Source: Clostridiales bacterium
GTDB taxonomy: Bacteria; Bacillota; Clostridia; Lachnospirales; Lachnospiraceae
Direction: 5' to 3'
NCBI GenBank assembly: GCA_021203285.1
Contig: JAJQBM010000180.1
Coordinates: 1-5,457, forward strand
DNA: 5,457 nt
Below are positions 1 through 5,457 of this stretch, piece after piece. The notes below the pieces were generated by a model, which saw nothing but the letters and a program-made list of their open reading frames with translations, was not told the DNA's origin and did no database searches. Numbering within the stretch: the stretch's first letter is position 1; each line of letters opens with the position of its first letter. Both the position numbers and the translations under genes were made by a program.

Positions 1-362
1 TCCACCTCTGCGGCCTTTGCCGCCGCATCCGCCGCCTGAACCGCCGCACAGAGCGAATAGGTCTCCATGATGCCCAGCGCCTGCAGGCGATCCACGATGG
101 TACACGCGGAAATCGCCGGAGCGACCTGCGGGTCGACATTCGGTATGACAAGGCTGTCGATCAGAAGGCTTTCGGCAGCCTCCCGTCCCACCTCCACGGA
201 GGAGCGGACCGCAGCCACCTCGCCCGTGACGACGATGTAATATTTGCCTGCGCAGACACAGCCGGCGCCGACCAGCTCTACATCGGCCGCCTTCAGCATG
301 GCATCGCAGGCGAGCATGCCTGTGGGAATGCTCATGATCTCATTCATCCCAATCGCGCTCAT
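1..362 (-). CDS. pduT: PduT-type trimeric (tandem BMC domain) shell protein, 3' end cut off by the window edge
   Basis: This is a facet protein of the microcompartment shell. PduT proteins are fused double BMC domains that form a pseudohexameric trimer with a [4Fe-4S] cluster at the threefold axis, thought to carry electrons across the shell. Only 120 residues are present, against about 184 in PduT; the rest lies beyond base 1. The first BMC domain covers roughly residues 3-90 (start SAIGMNEI, then DAMLKAADVELV). The second begins at about residue 94 with QALGIMETYS followed by AADAAAK. The segment VCAGK places Cys37 where PduT has its cluster-binding cysteine (Cys38 in the Salmonella protein, from memory). 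The DSLVIPNVDPQVAPAIS stretch is also closely PduT-like. Cys19, Cys35, Cys87 and Cys105 are additional cysteines. The start is the ATG at 362, preceded by a good ribosome binding site that overlaps the end of the PduS gene 4 bases upstream. PduS is its known physical partner, which supports the call. Confidence 0.93.
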   Translation of the reverse strand, partial: MSAIGMNEIMSIPTGMLACDAMLKAADVELVGAGCVCAGKYYIVVTGEVAAVRSSVEVGREAAESLLIDSLVIPNVDPQVAPAISACTIVDRLQALGIMETYSLCAAVQAADAAAKAAEV

Positions 363-376
363 AATCTCACTTCCTT
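363..376 (-). promoter_or_regulatory. Ribosome binding site of the PduT gene
   Basis: Reading the minus strand, AAGGAAG (376-370) lies 7 bases before the ATG at 362. It sits across the last codons and the stop of the PduS gene, so translation of PduT is probably coupled to that of PduS. This fixes the PduT start. Confidence 0.7.
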
Positions 377-1665
377 ATCTCTATTTCCTGATCTGTCACC
401 CGGGTAACCGTCCCGTCGATGGAAGCGTGGATCCGTGCTCCCATCCCCTGCGGCTCCGCAATCAGATCGCCTTTGTGTACCCGCTGCCCTGCCTGTACCA
501 CCGGTTTGTCCGGTGCGCCGATATGCATCCGCAGCGGTATCCGGGCCTCATCGCAGTCCACGAATCCGGCCATCGGGGCATCCCGGTCGAACTTTTTCAG
601 GTCGAGCCGCTGCAGGAGCCGCTCCGTGGGCACCCGCTTGTTCTCAATCCCGCTGTCCGCCTTGTATTTTACTTCCTTCACCGGCCGGACACCGTTCTTC
701 TGCAGCGCACCCTTCATCTCCTGCATCACCTTGCCGGGCTTTAACCCAAAATTGCAGGCGTAGTAGGTACAGACGCCGCAGTCACAGCAGGAGAAAATAC
801 CGTTTACCCTGCCGAGCAAAGTGCCGTTTCCGGAAGCAAACGCCCGTATCGCCTTGTGCGGCTGCACATCCAATCCCATGGCGTTTCTGGGGCACATCTG
901 CGTACACATAGAACATTGGCAGCAGACTGCCCGCGCCAGAATGGCATCCCGCTCTCCCAGCATCTTCTTTGAGAGAATGGTGTGTCCCTTCGGAATCGCC
1001 AGAAGCCCGCCGGTCGTTTTCGTCACCGGTTCGGACAGGTCATCGGTCACACGCCCCATCAGGGGACCTCCGATGATGTAGGTACAGTCGCCCACCGGGC
1101 CGCCCGCCGCATCCAGAAGAAGTGAGAGCGGTGTGCCGATCGCACAGTTTACCGTCACCGGATTCGCCACGCTTCCCGCAACCGTCACCATCTTCTCCGT
1201 CACCGGCTGTCCCTCCAGCGCCCGCGCGATGTTTAACACCGTGCTGACGTTGCTGACGACACATCCCACATCCAGCGGAATCCCGCCGGTCGGAACCGTC
1301 CGTCCGGTCACGCAGTACACCAAATTCTGCTCATCGCCCGCCGGGTAAAAGGAATCCGACAGGTAAAGCTCCACCTTCGTCCCTTTTACGGCATCGCGGA
1401 GGGCTTCCACGTCCTTTTCATAATGCTTTTTCAGTGCGATCACTGCCCGCTTTGCCTTCAGGTTGTCCCGGATCATCCGGACAGCCAGGACAATTTCCAT
1501 CGCGTAGGTCTCCATGACATGGCGATCTGTCCGAAGCAGCGGCTCGCACTCAATCCCGTTGATAATCAGGATCTCCGCCTTGCAGTCTAATTTTCGATCG
1601 GTTGGAAATCCGGCTCCGCCTGCACCCACGACGCCGGCATCCCGAATCATTTGAATCATTCCCAT
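367..1665 (-). CDS. pduS: PduS-type NADH-oxidising flavin/iron-sulfur electron carrier (RnfC family)
   Basis: PduS proteins are FMN- and [4Fe-4S]-containing NADH dehydrogenases tied to the microcompartment. In the Pdu system PduS reduces cobalamin and contacts the shell protein PduT. The 432 residues show the family layout. Near the N-terminus is the glycine-rich nucleotide/FMN motif GAGGAGFPT (14-22), followed by IINGIECEP (34-42) and the YPAGDEQNL segment (107-115). A middle SLBB-like region follows (about 155-205). Then come two cysteine clusters: C248-x2-C251-x2-C254-x3-C258-P and C293-x2-C296-x2-C299-x4-C304. A C-terminal barrel-sandwich region resembling RnfC (about 375-430, HIGAPDKPVV then GTVTRVTD) closes the protein. 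No encapsulation helix is visible, consistent with recruitment through PduT. It starts 6 bases after the dehydrogenase stop codon and ends 4 bases before PduT. In a fucose/rhamnose compartment its likely role is to recycle NADH to NAD+ and send electrons outward rather than to serve B12 (inference). The first ATG (1665) lacks a clear ribosome binding site; Met6 at 1650 is a possible alternative. Confidence 0.93.
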   Translation of the reverse strand: MGMIQMIRDAGVVGAGGAGFPTDRKLDCKAEILIINGIECEPLLRTDRHVMETYAMEIVLAVRMIRDNLKAKRAVIALKKHYEKDVEALRDAVKGTKVELYLSDSFYPAGDEQNLVYCVTGRTVPTGGIPLDVGCVVSNVSTVLNIARALEGQPVTEKMVTVAGSVANPVTVNCAIGTPLSLLLDAAGGPVGDCTYIIGGPLMGRVTDDLSEPVTKTTGGLLAIPKGHTILSKKMLGERDAILARAVCCQCSMCTQMCPRNAMGLDVQPHKAIRAFASGNGTLLGRVNGIFSCCDCGVCTYYACNFGLKPGKVMQEMKGALQKNGVRPVKEVKYKADSGIENKRVPTERLLQRLDLKKFDRDAPMAGFVDCDEARIPLRMHIGAPDKPVVQAGQRVHKGDLIAEPQGMGARIHASIDGTVTRVTDQEIEIRK

Positions 1666-1671
1666 ATCTGT

Positions 1672-3084
1672 TTAAATAATGCGGAATCCGTCTTTTAAAA
1701 CACAGCGGCGTGCTCTGGTAAAGCTTCGGGCCGAGGTCAGGCCCTCGCCCGTGGGCGTCGCAATGGTGAGTGTCGCATAGCCCTCGCCGTTAAAGCCGAC
1801 CCCCGCGGTGGACGGTCCGTTCTTCACAAAGATCGTCGTGTTGACTGCCCGTGCCGCTTTTGTCATGTTCTTATAATTTGTGGAGTGCATCATCGCGGAA
1901 TGCTGGCATCCGTGCTCTGCCTCCACCGCCCAGTCGATCGCCTGATCCACATCGGAACAGCGGACACAGCCGAGCACCGGCATCAGCATCTCCACGATCA
2001 CGAACGGGTGATCCTTCGGGACATCCGCAATGATCAGCCGCGGATCTCCGGTGTAGGATACGCCGGACTGCTGCAGGATGTAGGTGGCATCATGCCCCAC
2101 AAAGTTCTTGTTTGCCGAATATTTGCCGTCCTTCTCGTTGATGACCGTACGGACGATTTTATCGATGTCATTTCCCCGGACAAGATACGCGCCGTGTTTC
2201 TGCATCTCACTCATGAACATGTCAAATACAGAGTTTACCACAAAGCACTCCTTCTCCGCAACACAGAGCACGTTGTTGTCAAAGGAAGCGCCGTCCACGG
2301 TGTCCTTCGCCGCCTGCGGGATGTCCGCCGTCTCGTCAACGATAACCGGCGGATTGCCCGGTCCGGCGGAAATACATTTCTTTCCGCTCTTCATAGCGAT
2401 GGATACGACGACCTCTCCGCCGGTGACGGAAAGCATCTTGATGTCCGGATGGCTCATCAGGTCCGCGCTGGTATCCATATTCGGTGTAGTCGGGCAGCAA
2501 ATCAGGCCCATCGGGCCTCCGGCTGCAACGATCGCTTCGTTTAAGATCCGCATCGTCTCCTGACAGCATTTTACCGCCGCGGGGTGCGGGTTATATACCA
2601 CCGCGTTTCCGCCTGCGATCATGCTGATGGAATTGTTGATGATCGTTCCCGGCGGGTTGGTGGACGGTGTGATGGAACCGATGACCCCGTAAGGCGCCTG
2701 CTCCACCAGCGTAATTCCGTGATCGCCGGTAAAGACACGCGGCTCGATATCCTCCGTCCCCGGCGTCTTGTTGGCCACCAGCAAAATCTTCTGAACCTTG
2801 TCCGGAACCTTTCCATATCCGGTCTCGTCGTGCGCCATCTGCGCCAGCTTCTGCGCGTTATCCACAGATGCCTTCCGCATGGCACGGATCAGCGCTTCCC
2901 GCGCGTCAATGCTCATTTGAGCCAGCTTCTTCTGCGCGGCCGAGGCTGCTCTGACACAGTCGTCCACGCGGTCAAACATCCACCCGTTTCCCGATGCCGG
3001 TGCACAGGCGGAGGATCCGCCCTGACGATCCATCTGTTCAATGGTCATCCGAACGATCTGTTCGATCTGTTCCTTCGTTAGCAT
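1672..3084 (-). CDS. pduP: CoA-acylating aldehyde dehydrogenase, PduP-type, with N-terminal encapsulation peptide
   Basis: The enzyme oxidises an aldehyde (propionaldehyde in the proposed pathway) with NAD+ and CoA to acyl-CoA inside the microcompartment. At 470 residues it has the usual PduP/EutE length. Residues 1-18 form an amphipathic helix (hydrophobic I7, I10, V11, I15, M18) typical of BMC targeting peptides. A flexible Gly/Ser/Ala linker follows (about 19-34), and then the catalytic ALDH fold. Family motifs seen are SITPSTNPPGT (137-147, cofactor region), VTGG (220-223), SAGPGNPPVIVD (239-250), and FDNNVLCVAEKE (268-279) with catalytic Cys274. The NNxLCxAEK context is that of the CoA-acylating subfamily and not of ordinary hydrolytic ALDHs. 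The start ATG (3084) overlaps the EutN stop by one base and has a very strong ribosome binding site. The family cannot be pinned to one aldehyde from sequence, so acetaldehyde or lactaldehyde remain possible. Its neighbour PduL would use the acyl-CoA product. Confidence 0.95.
   Translation of the reverse strand: MLTKEQIEQIVRMTIEQMDRQGGSSACAPASGNGWMFDRVDDCVRAASAAQKKLAQMSIDAREALIRAMRKASVDNAQKLAQMAHDETGYGKVPDKVQKILLVANKTPGTEDIEPRVFTGDHGITLVEQAPYGVIGSITPSTNPPGTIINNSISMIAGGNAVVYNPHPAAVKCCQETMRILNEAIVAAGGPMGLICCPTTPNMDTSADLMSHPDIKMLSVTGGEVVVSIAMKSGKKCISAGPGNPPVIVDETADIPQAAKDTVDGASFDNNVLCVAEKECFVVNSVFDMFMSEMQKHGAYLVRGNDIDKIVRTVINEKDGKYSANKNFVGHDATYILQQSGVSYTGDPRLIIADVPKDHPFVIVEMLMPVLGCVRCSDVDQAIDWAVEAEHGCQHSAMMHSTNYKNMTKAARAVNTTIFVKNGPSTAGVGFNGEGYATLTIATPTGEGLTSARSFTRARRCVLKDGFRII
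3031..3084 (-). other. Encapsulation peptide of the aldehyde dehydrogenase (residues 1-18)
   Basis: The first 18 residues read as one amphipathic helix, starting LTKEQIEQIVR and ending at Met18. Hydrophobic residues fall on one face, and a Gly/Ser linker separates it from the enzyme. Helices of this kind direct PduP, PduD and PduC-type cargo into BMC shells. It contains a QIVR core (codons at 3049-3060) that also occurs in the aldolase tail. Confidence 0.8.
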
Positions 3085-3401
3085 CAGTCACTCACCTCCC
3101 TGGTATCTTTCTCTTTGCTGAAGATTCGCTTGTTGTGCAGATCTATATAATCAATGATCGCGATGATCGCCGTATCCGACGGTTTGTTGTCCGTCAGTGC
3201 GGTCTGTCTGGATGAGGAACCGGAGACGATCATGACGACCTCGCCTTCTCCCGCGCCCACCGCGTCAAACGCGACCACGATATTTCCTTTTTCCTCAAAG
3301 GTCTCAATGTCGATGGGCTTGACCAGCAGCATCTTCAACCCGTTGATCTTCTCGGACTTTGATGTGCTCACCACAGTCCCTACCACTCTTCCTATCTGCA
3401 T
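3084..3401 (-). CDS. eutN: EutN/CcmL-family pentameric vertex shell protein (BMC-P)
   Basis: This 105-residue protein belongs to the family whose pentamers cap the vertices of the icosahedral BMC shell (CcmL, EutN, PduN). The sequence shows the classic pattern: MQIGRVVGTVVST at the start, then LKMLLVKPID (22-31), VAFDAVGAGEGE (43-54), GSSSR (61-65), KPSD (73-76) and IIAIID (79-84). The conserved fold ends near residue 87. About 18 polar residues follow (through KEKDTREVSD) that the core fold does not need. Its 5' end overlaps the PduL gene by 10 bases and its TGA stop shares one base with the next ATG, so it is translated as part of a coupled run. A GAGGAGG sequence (3414-3420) lies 12 bases before the ATG, a longer than usual spacing. 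It appears to be the only vertex gene in the window; other shell genes must lie outside it. Confidence 0.95.
   Translation of the reverse strand: MQIGRVVGTVVSTSKSEKINGLKMLLVKPIDIETFEEKGNIVVAFDAVGAGEGEVVMIVSGSSSRQTALTDNKPSDTAIIAIIDYIDLHNKRIFSKEKDTREVSD
3091..3100 (-). promoter_or_regulatory. Strong ribosome binding site of the aldehyde dehydrogenase gene
   Basis: The minus strand reads GGGAGGTGAG, nearly full complementarity to the 16S 3' end, 6 bases before the ATG at 3084. It lies inside the last codons of the EutN gene. Together with the TGATG stop/start overlap it suggests both coupled and independent initiation. It is the strongest such site in the window, which fits a cargo enzyme needed in more copies than a vertex protein (inference). 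Confidence 0.85.
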
Positions 3402-4465
3402 TCGCCGGTCCCGCCTCCTCTCACACGGATAATCTTTATCTCCATCGCCTCGGCGCGCTCCCGGGCTGCCGGTGTGATCAGTGCCTTTTTCTCGCAGTAG
3501 ATCTGCTTTTTATTATCACGAAAGGCATCGTTGATATCCCGCTCCGTCACAAGCTCCAGAACGGGCTCACCGCACGCCGCGGCGTCTGCTCCGGAGACAA
3601 TCGGAGCTGCATGTTTCTGTGCCGGTGTCGGCTCCCGCCACACCTTTGGTATGCACGGCCGGTATCCCTCCATATAATCCGGAAGTCCCGACGCGTCCGC
3701 GTTCCGGCTGCCGAAATCACAGTCCTCGTTTGACGCAGCCATCGGATGGCACCTTGTGCCGTCTGTCAAATTCCGTTTCTCCACAGCCTGACTCCTTTCT
3801 GCCTCTCTCAGCGGCGGTGAGATCTCCCCGGACGATACCAGTCCGACCAGATCATCTGCACCCAGACCGCAGGCATTCGCCTCATCTGTGTCAAGGTGCA
3901 GCTCCAGCGCATGGCCGCTTCCGACGCGGCAGATCACATTTTCCAATGTACAGGGGCGCTCGCCCCCGACCCGGACCGCGACGACCTGTCTGTCGTGAAC
4001 GCCGTAAACCTGTGCTTCCGCTTCGCTCATATGTATGTGGCGCGCCGCCACAATCAACCCTTCATCCAGCGTGACCCGTCCCTTCGGGCCGATGAGCGTG
4101 ACGCCCATGGAGCCGTCCAGATCACCGGAAAGCCGGATCGGACATTTCTTCACGCCGAGCTTGAAAGAATCCGAAACCGAAATTTCGATCTGGCTCTTCG
4201 CCCGCGTCGGTCCGAGCACTCTCACATGCTCCAGACTTCCTCCGGGTCCGACGACGGTTACCTGCTCTCTGGCTGCGAACTGTCCCGGCTGAGTCAGCGC
4301 ACGGATCGGATGCAGGGTGCTTCCCTCTCCGAACAGTACGGCCAGATCGGCAGCGGACAGATGGACATGGCGTGCGGAAATTCCAATCGGGATGTATTTT
4401 CCCTCTCCGCTTCCGGCGATCTGTGTCAGCACGATACGCCGGATTGCGGCCTTATCTAATTTCAC
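3392..4465 (-). CDS. pduL: PduL-type phosphate propanoyltransferase with a long C-terminal extension
   Basis: PduL converts acyl-CoA plus phosphate to acyl-phosphate and recycles CoA within the compartment. Residues 1-17 (LDKAAIRRIVLTQIA) form a short amphipathic helix of the encapsulation type. The two PduL half-domains cover about 24-212. The metal ligands expected in this family are visible: H33 and H35 in SARHVHLS, E94 in QIEIS, H143 and H145 in AARHIHMS, and H190 in LELHLD. R88 sits at the position of the active-site arginine. PduL proteins usually end near residue 215-220; here about 145 residues follow. They comprise a polar linker (213-303) with several cysteines and a compact module (304-348, ELVTERDIN to ITPAARERAEAMEIKII). 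The start is GTG at 4465: the only nearby ATG (4473) is out of frame, and an in-frame stop lies at 4487-4489. An AGGTGA site 7 bases upstream supports the GTG. The last residues (RGGGTGECR) are encoded by the EutN ribosome binding site and start, and may have no role of their own. Confidence 0.93.
   Translation of the reverse strand: MKLDKAAIRRIVLTQIAGSGEGKYIPIGISARHVHLSAADLAVLFGEGSTLHPIRALTQPGQFAAREQVTVVGPGGSLEHVRVLGPTRAKSQIEISVSDSFKLGVKKCPIRLSGDLDGSMGVTLIGPKGRVTLDEGLIVAARHIHMSEAEAQVYGVHDRQVVAVRVGGERPCTLENVICRVGSGHALELHLDTDEANACGLGADDLVGLVSSGEISPPLREAERSQAVEKRNLTDGTRCHPMAASNEDCDFGSRNADASGLPDYMEGYRPCIPKVWREPTPAQKHAAPIVSGADAAACGEPVLELVTERDINDAFRDNKKQIYCEKKALITPAARERAEAMEIKIIRVRGGGTGECR
3422..3556 (-). 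other. C-terminal module of the PduL protein (residues 304-348) resembling EutT/EutQ N-terminal regions
   Basis: The segment reads ELVTERDINDAF, a short basic stretch KKQIYCEKK, then ALITPAARERAEAMEI. The combination of a ThrGlu-x-Asp helix, a short strand and ITPxAR followed by a helix recalls the N-terminal portions of EutT- and EutQ-type microcompartment proteins. That comparison is from memory and was not checked by search. It is absent from the textbook PduL fold, and its function is unknown. Confidence 0.5.
4415..4465 (-). other. Probable encapsulation peptide of PduL (residues 1-17)
   Basis: The N-terminal residues form a short amphipathic helix (I8, I11, V12, I16 on one face) before the first strand of the PduL fold at about residue 24. 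BMC-associated PduL enzymes commonly carry such a leader, whereas non-BMC PduL proteins lack it. Confidence 0.65.
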
Positions 4466-4478
4466 TCCTGCATCACCT
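4466..4478 (-). promoter_or_regulatory. Ribosome binding site that decides the GTG start of PduL
   Basis: The minus strand reads AGGTGA (4478-4473), 7 bases before GTG at 4465. The ATG inside this site (4473-4471) is in another frame, so the GTG is the only reasonable start for the PduL protein. Confidence 0.7.
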
Positions 4479-4486
4479 GCTTTCTG

Positions 4487-5359
4487 TCATCCGCGAAATC
4501 TGTTGTCCAAGAGAATCTGCCGCACGATCTGTGCGACCATCTCGGCCTCATTTTTTTCCTCATCTGTGCTGCCGCCGCAGGAACATGTATGCGATGACGA
4601 ATCACCGCTGTGGTCGTGACTGCAGCCGCCCTTCGCGCAGGCCGGTACGCCGTCCGGTCCGCAGTTGCGGCAGAGCGGGCGTCCTCCGGTGTATATCCCG
4701 CTGTTGGTGCGCCGCTCGATCAGACGGTCCACCTGCGAGCAGGTCAGCTCGTTGGCCTGGCCGATCAGACCGTTCGTGTACATGCTCACCAGCGCGTAAT
4801 ATTCCACGGACTCCATCCGCATCCACGCCTCCATGGCATCCTTTCCCCATGTGATTGCCCCGTGATTTGCCAACAGGCATCCGTTATGGGAGCGGATGAA
4901 CGGCGTGATGGAATCCGGCACCTCCTCGGTCCCCGGCATTGCATAGGGAGCCAGCGGAATTTCGCCGATTCCCATGACGGCCTCGGTGAGAATGGCCCGG
5001 TTCAGCGGAAGCCCCGCGATCGCGTAGGATGTCGCTGCCGGCGGGTGCGCATGCACCACTGCCTTTACATCCGGATTCTCATTATAGACACGTAGGTGCA
5101 TTTTGACCTCGCTGGACGGTTTGCAGTTTCCCTTTATGACATTGCCGTCCAGATCCATCAGCACCAGCATATCATCGGTCATGTATCCCTTTGATACTCC
5201 CGCAGGAGTACACCAGATCGTGTCGTCGCTGACCTTTGCACTGATATTCCCGTCATTGGCCGCCACGAAATTTTTGGCGTACATCCTGCGTCCGATCTCC
5301 AGGATGGTCTTTTTTACTTCATAATCTCCCGGATACTGGGATTCAAACTGGTAACCCAT
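4487..5359 (-). CDS. Class II (FucA/RhaD-type) sugar-phosphate aldolase with Cys-rich linker and C-terminal encapsulation helix
   Basis: The enzyme is a zinc-dependent class II aldolase/adducin-family protein. In fucose/rhamnose BMC loci it cleaves L-fuculose-1-phosphate and/or L-rhamnulose-1-phosphate to dihydroxyacetone phosphate and L-lactaldehyde. Family signatures are AANDGNIS (33-40, phosphate-binding loop), TPAGVSKG (51-58), PSSE (81-84, Glu84 as the catalytic base), the zinc ligands H103 and H105 in VVHAHPP, APYAMPGT (137-144), and the third zinc ligand H166 in LLANHGAI. The catalytic part ends near residue 220, the full length of E. coli FucA (about 215). Roughly 70 residues follow: a linker with six cysteines and three histidines (230-261) and a terminal amphipathic helix (about 268-288). 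The ATG at 5359 has GGGG 7 bases upstream. It is the first gene of the visible operon, 21 bases before PduL and in the same frame. Substrate choice (fuculose or rhamnulose phosphate) cannot be read from the sequence, and a lower-confidence alternative is another class II aldol substrate. Confidence 0.9.
   Translation of the reverse strand: MGYQFESQYPGDYEVKKTILEIGRRMYAKNFVAANDGNISAKVSDDTIWCTPAGVSKGYMTDDMLVLMDLDGNVIKGNCKPSSEVKMHLRVYNENPDVKAVVHAHPPAATSYAIAGLPLNRAILTEAVMGIGEIPLAPYAMPGTEEVPDSITPFIRSHNGCLLANHGAITWGKDAMEAWMRMESVEYYALVSMYTNGLIGQANELTCSQVDRLIERRTNSGIYTGGRPLCRNCGPDGVPACAKGGCSHDHSGDSSSHTCSCGGSTDEEKNEAEMVAQIVRQILLDNRFRG
4490..4570 (-). other. C-terminal encapsulation peptide of the aldolase (residues 264-290)
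   Basis: After the Cys-rich linker the protein ends in a single predicted amphipathic helix (EAEMVAQIVRQILLDNRF). Hydrophobic residues M274, V275, I278, V279, I282 and L283 sit on one face. Aldolases of fucose/rhamnose BMC loci are known to carry their targeting helix at the C-terminus, and this matches. Confidence 0.8.
4577..4672 (-). other. Cys/His-rich linker in the aldolase tail (residues 230-261)
   Basis: Between catalytic domain and targeting helix lie C230, C233, C241, C246, C259 and C261, with H248, H250 and H257, set in Gly, Ser and Asp. The C-x2-C, C-x4-C and C-x-C spacing could bind a metal or cluster, but no known domain is recognised. Confidence 0.6.
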
Positions 5360-5457
5360 ATATTTTCCCCACTGTGTAATTTCTTATTTTTGTAAATGTT
5401 ACTGATGCCGCCCTGTTCCCGCCGCTCTCTGATTGCAATTTATCCGTTCATATGATA
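5360..5457 (-). other. Non-coding leader upstream of the aldolase
   Basis: These 98 bases hold the aldolase ribosome binding site (GGGG at 5367-5370, 7 bases before the ATG) and no supportable gene. The part at 5360-5400 is AT-rich; the part at about 5405-5430 is GC-rich. There is no clear -35/-10 pair and no terminator hairpin. Two tiny symmetric elements are present: GTAA-3-TTAC at 5392-5402 and ATTGCAAT at 5432-5439. The short open frame ending TAA near 5440 could be the tail of an upstream gene, but too little is visible to say. Confidence 0.5.

Noticed and set aside
244..744. Open frame of 166 codons on the plus strand crossing the PduT/PduS junction, with a hydrophobic segment that could be taken for a membrane helix
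   Set aside because: It is antisense to two well-supported genes. The hydrophobic segment comes from reading the PduT/PduS junction backwards.
1885..2544. Open frame of 219 codons on the plus strand opposite the aldehyde dehydrogenase
   Set aside because: The opposite strand encodes a full dehydrogenase with all catalytic motifs. The plus-strand product has no recognisable domain and a composition typical of an antisense shadow in GC-rich DNA.
3896..4459. Open frame of 187 codons on the plus strand opposite PduL
   Set aside because: It lies inside the conserved PduL catalytic region and shows no family motifs or ribosome binding site; it is an antisense shadow.
4673..5359. Calling the aldolase specifically fuculose- or rhamnulose-phosphate aldolase
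   Set aside because: The visible zinc ligands and the catalytic glutamate are shared by both, and the window contains no isomerase or kinase to decide between them.
5360..5457. A sigma-A promoter in the aldolase leader
   Set aside because: TTGCAA and a TAACAT-like hexamer are present, but no pair has acceptable spacing, and the region can equally be a simple intergenic gap in a longer operon.

Overview
The window is the interior of one tightly packed operon, all on the minus strand, that encodes enzymes and shell parts of a bacterial microcompartment (BMC), a protein-walled metabolic organelle. In order of transcription (high to low coordinate) it holds: a class II (FucA/RhaD-type) sugar-phosphate aldolase with a Cys-rich tail and a C-terminal encapsulation helix (4487-5359); a PduL-type phosphotransacylase with a long extra C-terminal region (3392-4465); an EutN/CcmL-type pentameric vertex protein (3084-3401); a PduP-type CoA-acylating aldehyde dehydrogenase (1672-3084); a PduS-type flavin/iron-sulfur NADH oxidoreductase of the RnfC family (367-1665); and the first 120 residues of a PduT-type trimeric shell protein with its iron-sulfur cysteine (1-362, cut by the window edge).

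The gene content fits the fucose/rhamnose-degrading, aldolase-containing compartments of gut and soil Firmicutes (the GRM5 class, typified by Clostridium phytofermentans and Blautia/Roseburia-like Lachnospiraceae). In that pathway the aldolase splits L-fuculose-1-phosphate or L-rhamnulose-1-phosphate into dihydroxyacetone phosphate and L-lactaldehyde. Lactaldehyde is reduced to 1,2-propanediol, and a glycyl-radical dehydratase turns that into propionaldehyde. The aldehyde dehydrogenase makes propionyl-CoA and PduL makes propionyl-phosphate, recycling CoA inside the shell. PduS and PduT would pass electrons from NADH through the shell. The dehydratase, its activase, the alcohol dehydrogenase and the hexagonal shell proteins are not in this window, so the pathway assignment rests on known locus types. 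Shine-Dalgarno sites and family resemblance suggest a Firmicute, probably a fairly GC-rich Lachnospiraceae-like one; the sequence does not fix the genus.

Spacing is minimal throughout. PduL and EutN overlap by 10 bases. EutN and the dehydrogenase share one base (TGATG). The dehydrogenase and PduS are 6 bases apart, PduS and PduT 4, and the aldolase and PduL 21. No terminator or convincing promoter lies between genes. The only non-coding stretch of any size is the 98 bases upstream of the aldolase (5360-5457).

The less ordinary points are: the PduL C-terminal extension ending in a module that resembles the N-terminal region of EutT/EutQ-type proteins; the Cys/His-rich linker in the aldolase tail; a near-identical QIVR-type encapsulation motif placed at the C-terminus of one enzyme and the N-terminus of the next cargo enzymes; and the aldolase and PduL lying in the same reading frame with a single TGA between them.
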